From contig SWDT01000093.1 in assembly GCA_009193035.1 (NCBI GenBank), positions 95,484 to 159,483 of the forward strand: a DNA stretch of 64,000 bases, in the 5' to 3' direction. The translations under genes were made by a program, and so were the position numbers. The notes beneath the pieces are model-generated. The model saw nothing but the letters and a program-made list of their open reading frames with translations, made no database searches and was not told the origin of the DNA. Positions 34,409-44,606 of this stretch are shown one piece after another (position 1 is the stretch's first letter; every line of letters begins with the position of its first letter). The DNA is from Halicephalobus mephisto (taxonomy: Eukaryota; Nematoda; Chromadorea; Rhabditida; Panagrolaimidae).

Positions 34409-35172
34409 AGTGTGGTTGAAGATGCATCTTTGGACCATAAATTGTTTCAAAAGTGTCATACCCGGAACTCACTTTGTAACTAACTATAGCTCTGTAAAAT
34501 ATTATTTGAGCTCTCTTCCATTTCTTAAAATCTTTTACTTCAGAAGATATGATGCAGAATACAAACTTTCTTGATAAAAATATCGAGTTTGTGTTACGCA
34601 TAACTCACTTCTGAAGCAATATCTCGACGTCGGAGTGATTTCAGAAAATGGGATTCTAATGAGCTTCCAACTTCACCATAGTAATAATATATTTTGAGGA
34701 TGGTGATTCTTTTTCATATTGAGATATACGAGATTCTAGAAAGCTTTTGAAATCCCTGATAATTAGCGAATACGTATAGAAAGAATATGAACTTTCCACT
34801 AATTGTGCTAATTTTCAGTTTCAAACTCATAATCTAAGAAAATTTTGGAAATTCAACATCAGAATCAGATTTTGAAACCTAATGACACAAGAATTATGAA
34901 ATTAAAATCGAAAATAGTTGAGCTCATGTGAAATTTACTGAACAAAACTAGACCTCATTAAGTCGCTTTAAAAGTAAGTTATGCGTAACACAAACTCGAT
35001 ATTTTTATCAAGAAGTTTGTATTCTATGTCATATCTTCTGAAGTAAAAGATTTTAAGAAATGGAAGAGAGCTCAAATAATATTTTACAGAGCTATAGTTA
35101 GTTACAAAGTGAGTTCCGGGTATGACACTTTTGAAACAATTTATGGTCCAAAGATGCATCTTCAACCACACT
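34409..35172. mobile_element. Fold-back element with two arms of about 200 bases
   Basis: Arm 1 (34409-34610) starts AGTGTGGTTGAAGATGCATC and runs to CATAACTCACTT. Arm 2 (34972-35172) is its near-perfect reverse complement, starting AAGTAAGTTATGCGTAACAC and ending GATGCATCTTCAACCACACT. Only a few mismatches are visible over 200 bases. The 360-base spacer is AT-rich and non-coding. The high arm identity suggests recent insertion or ongoing conversion. No transposase is present. Confidence 0.85.
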
Positions 35173-35558
35173 GTCTGTTATAGCAAGTAAGCAACAACTA
35201 TGAAAATTGGATTTAGTGATAGGAAATTCTGAAAACTAAGAAATTTTCAGTTTTGCTATGGAAAAACAAAAATTAAACCTTAGTATTTTAGGTAAACTGT
35301 GACTTAGAGAATTATACTAACGTCATAACTACGATTAAAAAGTATAATGATAAGAGGCCTCTGATCAAATCTTAAATGATATCATTATCGGCTCCTTTGA
35401 GTATTTACTCCCAGCTTTTCTTCCATTCTGATTTCCTTTTTGGGAATATATCTTGCTTTCCCATATCGTCATTGTGGGAACTTTTTCGATAAGAAAATAT
35501 AAGCAGACAATCTTTAGCAGTTCCGGTGATATTCCAATAATAATCTTAGTGATCATTA
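35173..35558. other. 5' flank of copy C
   Basis: No gene is seen. It contains a near-palindromic pair of TAATAATCTTAGTGATCATT-like words shortly before the promoter block. Confidence 0.4.
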
Positions 35559-35580
35559 CTGTCAGAAGCTTATAAAAGCA
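35559..35580 (+). promoter_or_regulatory. Shared promoter block of vWA gene C
   Basis: CTGTCAGAAGCTTATAAAAG followed by CA contains a clear TATA box (TATAAAAG), 35 bases before ATG 35615. It is the cleanest copy of the block found before A, E and F. No TGATAAG stands at the position seen in the other three. Confidence 0.65.
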
Positions 35581-35614
35581 CTGTTCCCTGGAAACGCAGC
35601 AGTTTCCCGCAACA

Positions 35615-37161
35615 ATGCTTGTGATTGGAGTTTTTCTACTTCTTCTTTTGGGAAGAATCGAAGCCCGGTTAGCAACTTCTCAACAAGGATGCTCGGGATA
35701 TATCTTTCTCGCTGAACAGAGCGTTCTTATAAATGATAAGTTCGCGATTGCTATGCAAGCTGCCATAGACACAGTCGAGTACCTTGCTGATGGTAATGGT
35801 TTCGCCCTTAGAGCATTTGGAAGTGACGAAAATTGGATCCTATTGAATTACATAGACAGATATTCCTTCGTGTCGTTGGCAGAAGCATGGATCACTGAAT
35901 GCAGTAATGGAGTGTGTGATATTCCACAGGCAGCAAATTACACAAAGTGAGTATTTTTTAAATCTCTTCTTCCCCTAAAATTCCAAAATCGAGAAAAGTT
36001 TTCAAATATCCTACTTGATAAGATTGTCTAAGAAGCAGGGCACATAAAATTACTTGTAGAAAACAATTTTCATTTTGATTAAGGATGGAATTAAGTACTA
36101 AGAAACAAGATTGGAGAAAGTCAGAAGCTATAATTTTTTCAGTTCTTTCTCATCAAGTTCAAAATTGAATGATAATGAATTCCTTTTAGTCCATTTAACG
36201 ACATCCTCCAACACTTAAATTATGGATATTTTGGATATGGAATCTTTATGATGGGAGAAACTGAGTAAGTGTTCTTTTCATATTATAATAATGAATGTTT
36301 ATTTTCAGTTCAATTGTTGATCTTTCCTCTGCAATGCCTTTGGCTCAGCAGATTGCAACCTATGATGCTGATATCTACGTCTGGGACATCTCCGTTAATA
36401 ATAACGATAACAACCTTTTCGAGACCCTCACTGGAGGCAAACCAGGACACATACTCAGAGGAGCCAACCTCACATATAATGATGTCCTAACATATCTTGT
36501 ATCGACAATGATTCCGGAGTTCATGAGCTTCTCTTGTGACCCAATGCCTGTTACTCCGACTCCACCTCCCAACTGCTCTCTTCTCGCTTTCATGGAAGAG
36601 AGTACTGTTTCCATCGATTCCAATACAGAGTTGAATTTCTTGAAGTTGGTCCAGAGACTGGTGAACAATGTGACTTTTGACCCGCATCAACAATTCTCTA
36701 TTTCATTTTTCGGGGAAGCTGTCTATAAACTTGTCGAACCTCAGTTTTTGTCTGACTTCAACGCAACTTTGTCGATGTTCATCCAGGATATATCCTCGGG
36801 CAACTACATTAACGGACAACGAACCTATCTTGCTCCTATGCTCAACGAATATATATGGAGTGTCAACGCAGGCTTTCATAACAACTTCTCCGCCTTGCTT
36901 TTCGCAGAGACTGAGGCTATCAGAGACCCTACGAATGCCTATTCCGCCTGCCAGACCATTGCCAGCCTCGGAACTGACTTCTACGTGATTGACCAGTCTC
37001 AACATGCTGGTCCCTCGAGTCTGTTCCCCACTTGTACCGGAAACAAACCTGGCCATGTATTGAACGGCACCTCCCTCTCCCAAGACGAGCTCTTCAACCA
37101 GTTGAGAGACTCACTCATCCAGAACTTCATTTCCATGGGTTGTTCACCGATATCTAACTAA
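35615..37161 (+). CDS. Secreted double vWA-like protein, copy C (no middle module)
   Basis: Exons 35615-35946, 36190-36264 and 36309-37161 join to 419 aa. Exon 1 (332 bases) and exon 2 (75 bases) have exactly the lengths and phases of copy A. The signal peptide is MLVIGVFLLLLLGRIEA. Module 1 (DIYVWDISVNN, GHILRGANLTYNDV) is followed by a short linker (DPMPVTPTPPP) and directly by module 3 (CSLLAFMEESTVSID to LFNQLRDSLI), with no module 2 and no intron 3. No MIDAS DxSxS is present in either module. The C-terminal tail SMGCSPISN is five residues longer than in A. AATAAA at 37191-37196 is a likely polyadenylation signal. Copy F has the same two-module layout. Confidence 0.87.
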
Positions 37162-38030
37162 AACCATTTAATCTATACCTTTTTAAATTGAATAAATCTA
37201 AGCATTAAAGTAATTCTTTCTTGCAGGTTATATAATCGCATTTACTATGTTCTGTTAGTTTTTCGCTTTTATCGAGAGAGGAATCTAGAACGTTATCAAT
37301 ACAACTTCTCTCTCCGACTCATTTCACTAATTAAAGTTTCTTTTATCTAACCTAGTTCAATTACGTGTTTTTTAACAAACTAAAATAACAGTTACTATTA
37401 CCGTAATTTGGATTAACAATTTAATTTTTAACAATCTTAGAATTTGTATGTTTATTAATCCATGTTTTGAAAGACAAATTTATTTTTTCATCGACAAAAA
37501 TCGAATATCGTGATTTAAAAAATCGATCAATAAACTGAGCGGACAATCGGAATCAGGTAATGACGACGTCATCAGTCGACGACAAATCTGTCAAATAATA
37601 ACTCCAGTAGCTGAAATTTACCATTATTATTATTAAGTAGAATTTCCCAAAATCCAACACAAACATTCGAAATTGAAAATTCTAATTAAAATAACTTTGT
37701 AAAAAAGTTTTTTTCTGATTTTCATAATTACTACAATTTCACTAAAATTTTGAGAATCTTCCACCATATCTTGAAAGCTTAGAATTTTGCAACATTTTAC
37801 AGAAGCTTCGAGAATCTTCCAAGATATCACAGAAGTTTCTGAAAGTTTAGAGAAACTTCGAGAATCTTCCACCATATCTCAGAAGTTTCTGAAATGTTCT
37901 AAAACATCATAGAAGCTTTTGAAAGACTCTAGAATCTAAATTTCTAAAACTATTCTGACTCTGAAAAGTTTTTAAAATCCCCTTCGAGACAATTTCGTAA
38001 ATATTTTGATTATTTTAAAAATAATGTTAA
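37162..38030. other. Spacer between copy C and the anion channel gene (convergent)
   Basis: No gene is seen. 37740-37930 carries short repeats of GAATCTTCCAMSATATCWSA and AGAAGYTTCTGAAAG type. Confidence 0.5.
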
Positions 38031-41000
38031 TTATAAAACGTACAAAGCGTTGAAGATGAAGTAGGCAGTGGGGAACATGATGGCGCTGTACTTGTCGACG
38101 TTTTCCGGAGTCATGTGTTTTGAGAACTTTTTTATTCTGTAGATGAATCTCTCCAACTTCGATTTCTGTCTTCGTCGTTGAGCTATCTGGGGCAAGGGAC
38201 AGGGGCCAGAGGGACTGGGGTCTATCTTAATAGGACCTCCACTGGCGTAATTTATCTCGGGAGAATCTGGTCTTTCTTGAAGATCCTGAAACAAAAAAAT
38301 TAATTTTTAATTATTTTTACGCAAATTACTTCATTATTATTTTTGAGAGAATTGACTCTTTTATCCACCCAGAATTGTTTTAATCCGATCCTGGGACTCG
38401 GCATCTGCATTTCTTTCCAGGCAAATTCCTCGGTTTCGAAGGATCTTCTTCGAGCAGAGACCCTCCGGGGCAATCCCTCATTTCTACACATGAATCCGAC
38501 AACTGCCAGCTCCAGAAGACTGAGGAAAATGAACATCATTCCGGACAACATCCAGACATCTAAAATAACACTTAAATTATTTTTTAATTAAAATTCTAGA
38601 ATCTAGTAAAAGATTTTGAGATTTTCCAGAATCCCATAAAGCCTCAGAAATTTTTCAGCCTCGTCATAGATTCTAGAAATCTCTAAACTTCGTAGTTTCC
38701 AAAACCAAAGATTCTAGAAGTTTGGAAAAGTCCCAAAAATTCGTTTCGAGATAATTCCGTAAAAATGCTCATTTTTAATTATCTTATAATAGTATAATTC
38801 CTGACCGATAGCTTTGACGTAACTGACTCTGGGTAGATTTCTGATGAAATTGCCGAACTGGAATGTCATGGCGAGGAGACTATTGACTCCGAGCATGGTT
38901 CTGGCCGGAATTGCTCTAGAAAAAGTGATTATTATTTAATTACGGTAAATCTCATACCGAGGTCCTAGATAGAAACTGATCCAACTGATGAAGATAGTCG
39001 TGATCGTAGGGACGTAACCTTGAAGGAGATACCAACCGTACCTCCTCTTGAAGACGAAGGCGACGGTCAATTCATCCCACCAACCGGCCGGGTACATCTG
39101 AAATTTTATTTTTTATGGTTAAAAAATAATGATAAAGAATTTCGAGAAATTCTGAAAAATGAATAACTTCCAGAATATTTGAGGATTCTTAAATAGAGAT
39201 ACTATTAATTTAGGTCTTGTTGGAATGTTGCGGAACAACCTAGGTAGAGTAGAGCTTTCTAGAAGATTCGTACCTGACTAGATCCTTTTAGAAATCTTTA
39301 GGATGATCCATATATAATCAGAGTAGGACCTGGATCAGATCTATCTAGAAGGATCCATTTCTAACCAGATCAAATTTTTTAAAATCTACACTTCACCAGA
39401 CAAGAATACTTTAGGACGATGGATGTTAAGATGGACCAAAATTTTCCAGAAAAATTTGTTTCAAATCAAATAAGGTTGGTATTTTCTAAAAGGACTTAGA
39501 ACACATTTTTCAGACTGACCCATCTTAGGTCGAACAAGAAGCTTCTAGGATTCACCTTAGGTTATGTAAGAACTTCCTCGAAAGATCTATGCCGAATGAA
39601 TCTAGAGTTTTCCAGATCTGGTCCTGGAGATGTATAACAAGCTTTGATCAAGAGTTAATCGAAATTACCTTTTAAAACTTCTGTACAAAAAAGGGCACAC
39701 CTAAACAGCTCTAATGCGTCGGATATATTATATTTAATGTATCGATACATTATATACAATGCATTGATATCATGATTAATATATCGATACATTAAATGTG
39801 ATGTATTTGATACACTAGAGCTGCTTTGATGTGTCATTAGATTATATACAATGTACTGATATCATATCTAATGTATTGATAAATCTGAATCGTTTTGATG
39901 CATTAATACATTATATACAATGCGCTGACATCATACTTAATATATATACATTAAACATAATATATTTGTTATATCAAAGCTATTACAATATATCGATAAA
40001 TTATATACAATGCATTGATATCATGATTAATATACATACATTAAACGTGATCTATTTGCTAAATCAAACCCATTACAATATATTGATACATTACATACCA
40101 TGCACATGTTTTTGTGTGTTTTATGCTGATTTTTTACAAACATTTTCCAATACCCTTTACTCTGTTTACTTACTATTCGACACTGTCATTTAATAAGTAA
40201 TTTTGACTTTGAAATTTAACACTTACTTGTTCGATGGCGATGACACTGAAGTTGACAAGTAAAAAATCAGGTAATTCTATGGGCTTCAGCAACATAACCG
40301 GGAAGGGCTGATTCCACTGCATTCTGACTTCTCCTGTGTTGAAGTTGAAGGACTAAAACATCCCGAAAGTTACTGTATTTTAATTTTTACAACTACCTCA
40401 AAAGTCAAAAAACACTTTTGCTGGTCGAATGGAAATCTTTGCAAATCTGAAATCCAGTTAGTTACGGTAATGATTGTCGGGAATTAAGTCCTCACTCATG
40501 TCACACGGACCGGTCAATTTCATCCTGTAGTTGGTCCACAGGGTCCCGTTGGAGAACACCATCAAGAAAACATTCCGAAACGGGGATTCGTGGATTACAG
40601 AAGCCTTTGAATTGATGAAACAAGTATTCTGAAATCAGATAAATTTACGACAGATAAAGTAAAAATTATTCTTAAAATGTCGAAATTCTAAAAATCATAT
40701 TATTGTAAAAATAAAATTTTTAAGAAATAACATTAAGGCGAATTTTTAGAGATTTTTAAAATTTTCAAAAAAAATTCCGATAGTTTTCAGATTTACTTTT
40801 TTTTTTCATTTTTAAAATTTTCATTTGACTTTCATAAAAAATCAAAAATCACCGAAAATTTTTAAAATATAAATCGTTATGAAATAGTCTTGAAGCGAAT
40901 GTTTAAAAATCCTTAAAATTTTCCAAAAGAAATTAAAAAAAAATCAATTTCAGCACAATTTTAATTTTTTATTCCTACAGTACTCTTTTTAAGTGAGAAT

Positions 41001-44000
41001 TTGAAAAATTATTGTTTAAAAATTAAATATTTTAAAAAACTTATTTCATGATGAAATTTTAGAAATTCTTAAAGTTATTGAAAAAAATCAATTTTAGCAC
41101 AATTTTAATTTTTTATTCCTACAGTACTCTTTTTTAAGTAGGAATTTGAAAATTCTACATTACTTTTTAATTATTATGTTTTTAAAGAATAGTTTCGTAA
41201 ATAAGGAAATTAAGAAATGGATAAACACTATTTTCTCCGTGTCCTTTTACAAATTTGATAAATAATAAATAAACTTGGCAATTAATTTTTCGGAATACTA
41301 GTATTTAAAGGTTATGTGGCGTTTCCGTCCCGAGCATTTTTATTCCAATTTTAGAGTTGGAACTGAAAACAGTACTTATAACAGGGTAATAAAACCTACA
41401 GATTCTGAATAAAAATTAGAATCAATAGTAAACCTTCAGAATCCAAGATTCCGTGTCATATAGTATTTATATATAAAAGATTTGTTTCATAAACATATTT
41501 ATTCTAATTTTAAATATGGCATTAGAAAGGGTACTTATAACAGAGTAATAAAACCTATAGATTCTGAATCAAAATTAGAATCAATAGTAAACCTTCAGAA
41601 TCCAGAAGTTTGAAAACTTATTCAAGATTTTAAAGATACTTGAAACTTTATATCAAAACTATCTTAAAAAATAAAAGCTTATCTAAAATGGCTTTTAAAC
41701 CGCTGTATAACGGGTATAAAGTTATTTAAAATGGTTTATAATTTTTGAGATTTAATATTTAAAAAAACGAAAAACTTAAAAAATCCAAAATTCTTTAAAA
41801 ATGAATATTAAAATTATTTATTTTTTAGATCGACATTTATCTAACAAGGGAAGTCTACCTACTCGAAGTGGTTTTTTGAAATGAGTTACGTCATTTTGTA
41901 TTTTTTAAAATACTGATTTAGAATTTGTATTTCATTTTTGTAAAACGAGAAAATGGAATAAATTTGTAAAATTTCATAAATCAAAAGTTGGAAAAACAAG
42001 AATATTTTCACACTTTTTCTTCGAAGTTTGGCGATTCCATTTTGGAAATATTCCTAAACGCACAGCCCGCGGAACTTGGTTCTTCGATCTGATATCTTTA
42101 TTCAAAAATATAAAGCTTATGCAGTAGAACTCGGATATAAGATATCCCTGCTATAAGATATTTCGGATTAGAGCATACAGTGTGAGTTTGGTTAGTCTGC
42201 CTTCGAATTTACCCCTGCTATAAGATATCTTTTCTTATAACATACGCTTTGTCCGGTCCCAAGGGGTATCTTATATTATAGTTCTACTGTACAATAAAAC
42301 TCGGATATAAAATACCTCCGTTATAGCATATCTCTTGTTATAGCATACGGTCTGAGTGAGTGAATTCGGTTAGTCTGTCTTCAAATTCACCCTGCTATAG
42401 TATATCCTTTCTGATAACACTCTTTGCCCGATCCCAAGGGGTACCTTATATCCAAGTTCGACTGTATAATCCCGGGAACGGTGGTGGCAATCATAGCTCG
42501 CACTGTCCAGTTCGTTTTCTTCTTTAACTTGGTCAATTTTAGTAATTCTTTTCCGTAATTAAGTATATTTTTTTCGTTGATTAAAACTATCTAATTAGTT
42601 TTCCGAAAAATACTCAAAAACATGATAAAATTAAATCTTAAATTTAGAAATTTCTTAAATTATCTTACTTCAGAAAATTACTCAGCAAAAACGGAATACA
42701 GATTCTGAATCAGTGTTTTAAAAACTACAAAATGATACATAATTTATTGTTAAAAGTTACTTCGAATAAGTGGGTTTTCCTTGTCAGACTAACTTACAGG
42801 TATCCATAGTCGTTGAAGGACCTTGTCGTCAAATGATATGTTGTTTTTGCAGGGATTCATGTAGTCATAAACAAGAGCTGGATCTACCCAAAACTGAAAC
42901 AACCAGATTACAGTAAACTTAGGCAAATAAAACCAGAAAAATAACTCCGGACGTGTGGCTGAGACTTACTTCATTGATGTACAGATCTGAAAAAAGTTGT
43001 TAAATTTTGTAGAATTTTTTATTAGATTCTAGAAAATTCTGTAACTTTTTAGAGAATATTAACAAATATGTTGTGAACAGAATTAAAACTATTTCTGAGA
43101 AAAAATACCTTCGAGGATGAACTATTTTTGAAAAAAAATTCTTGGAGATGAACTATCTTTATGGAAGAAAATATCTTTGGGATGAACTATCTTTAGGGAA
43201 GATATTTTTTTTAAAGAAACTATTTCTGAGAAAAAATAGTTTTGAGGATGAACTATCTCTATGGAAAAAATACTTTAGGGGATATACTATTTTTGAGAAA
43301 AAATACCTTTGAGGATGAAATATCTCTATGGAAGATATTTTTTTAAAGAAACTATTTCTGAGAAAAAATTTTCGAAGATGAACTATCTTTATGGGAAAAA
43401 TACCTTAGAGGATGAACTATCTTCAGGGAGAATATTTTTTTAAAGAAACTATTTCTGAGAAAAAATTTTCGAAGATGAACTATCTCCAGGAAGCTGCCGT
43501 TATATAGTCAAAAATCCTCGGAAAAAAAGTAATTTTTTCTTCCAGAAATACTGTTTTTTTAAAAAATTTATAAATTTTAATTTTAGTTTACTATGAAATA
43601 ATTGATTTTTTTATTATTTAAATTTGAATTTTAATATTTTCTTTATTTATTTTTAAAGGAAATTTTCAAGGATTTTTTGTGATCAATTACCGTATCCTCG
43701 TTTAATTTAATCTTTTGAATTTGACTTTAAAAATTTAAAAGTCTTCAATCAACTCAAATTGAATAAAATTCAAAATTAAATTTTCTTTTTTAACAAGTTG
43801 ATGAAAGTCCCTCTTGTTCGAAAAATTGTCTTTAAAAAAGTTAATTTTTATACACCTTTTTAGAGACACTATTGTCATGTCATATTGTTTTAGGAAAAAA
43901 ATGATTTTTGACATGGATTTACTAAATAATAAAGAACTTTAAAAAAATTTTTCCTTAATCAAACATGTGGTTTGTAAATTACTGTAGGGCTTGTGGGATT

Positions 44001-44544
44001 GCGCTGAGTGGCTAATGTAGATGTTTAGGATCTTGTCCTAGTCCCTAGGGGCTATCACCTGCGGAACCAGATCGTGGACTGTACCATAGTGGTGAACCTT
44101 TCCCCCTTTTGAAGTTCCCCTTGCTTACTGTAGTATTTCGTAACGCTTGAATTGGGTAAGCACAGGTGTCCACGGCTTGACACCACAACTTTCCGAATAA
44201 CCAGTAGCGCTATTTACTAAGTAATTTTTTGCATAATTTTGACCCGAAGGATCGAATCCGTGGGACATGAACATCATGTTTCTTGTCATCTAGGTGTTAA
44301 AAAACTAACCGATTTCAAAATCCTGAGTTAATTCCGAAACAGCAGTGACGTCCTGGACCCACATGTCGACCCTGACCCTGACCGGATAAGCAGGCATGTA
44401 ATGTTTGTTGTAAGAGTCCTTCAGAAGGTTATCTATGATTTCAGTGTCGTTTGCACAATTTGCAGGGGGTAGTTTTCCCAGACCTCCGTAACTGCTCAAA
44501 AGTTCCGTCAAAAACGAAACCATCACCCAACCGGGATGACTCAT
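38031..44544 (-). CDS. Cys-loop ligand-gated anion channel subunit (ACC/LGC-46-like)
   Basis: Ten minus-strand exons in phase: 44544-44310, 42986-42970, 42893-42798, 40628-40496, 40446-40397, 40352-40227, 39097-38958, 38915-38806, 38559-38330 and 38285-38031; 463 aa. Extracellular part: [25 protein letters not shown] (17-base exon), [11 protein letters not shown], and the Cys loop C-13 residues-C ([15 protein letters not shown]). M1 [20 protein letters not shown]2 [20 protein letters not shown], whose PAR start predicts chloride selectivity; M3 [20 protein letters not shown]; basic intracellular loop; M4 at the very C-terminus ([19 protein letters not shown]). No vicinal Cys pair is seen in loop C. 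The M2 TFQFGN and NLPRVSY stretch is typical of nematode acetylcholine-gated chloride channels; the ligand remains inference. The ATG at 44544 directly follows TTTCAG, so either trans-splicing or a tiny upstream exon (44606-44586, MKWSFAK, in phase) supplies the 5' end. Confidence 0.93.
39700..40110. repeat. Degenerate TA-rich repeat in the channel gene intron
   Basis: Words TATATACAATGCATTGATAT, CATGATTAATATATCGATAC, ATTAAAYGTGATSTATTTG and AGAGCTGCTTTGATG recur in three to four irregular units. A related sequence is at 52672-52830. Confidence 0.75.
40650..42120. other. Large intron 3 of the channel gene, AT-rich
   Basis: No nested gene is seen. 41380-41610 holds a duplicated block (ACAGRGTAATAAAACCTAYA, GATTCTGAATMAAAATTAGA, AATCAATAGTAAACCTTCAG). 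Confidence 0.6.
42121..42291. mobile_element. Miniature inverted-repeat element (pogo-like ends), copy 3
   Basis: Starts GCAGTAGAACTCGGATATAA and ends TTATAGTTCTACTGTA, with the inner block CGCTTTGTCCGGTCCCAAGG, in reverse orientation to copies 1 and 2. Confidence 0.75.
42290..42466. mobile_element. Miniature inverted-repeat element (pogo-like ends), copy 4
   Basis: Directly abuts copy 3 and shares its orientation. Starts TACAATAAAACTCGGATATA and ends TATCCAAGTTCGACTGTA; inner block CTTTGCCCGATCCCAAGGGG. The left end is the most diverged. Confidence 0.7.
43080..43500. repeat. Minisatellite in intron 1 of the channel gene
   Basis: Units GAACTATTTCTGAGAAAAAA, TACCTTYGAGGATGAACTAT and CTYTATGGAARAAAATA repeat about five times with variable spacing. 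Confidence 0.85.
43985..44300 (-). repeat. Possible tRNA-derived SINE inside the channel gene
   Basis: On the minus strand the head reads ACCTAGATGACAAGAAACAT and, about 30 bases on, GGATTCGATCC, which resembles an RNA polymerase III B box. A GC-richer body of about 300 bases then stands out from the AT-rich intron. No clear tail repeat is visible. This is weak support. Confidence 0.3.
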
Positions 44545-44606
44545 CTGAAAAAAAATTTTAAAATTGTTTTTAAAATTATGGTAACCTTTGCAAAGGACCA
44601 TTTCAT

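Noticed and set aside
34317..35171. Two similar minus-strand frames (34317-34601 and 34968-35171)
   Set aside because: They are readings of the two arms of the fold-back element, not a gene family.
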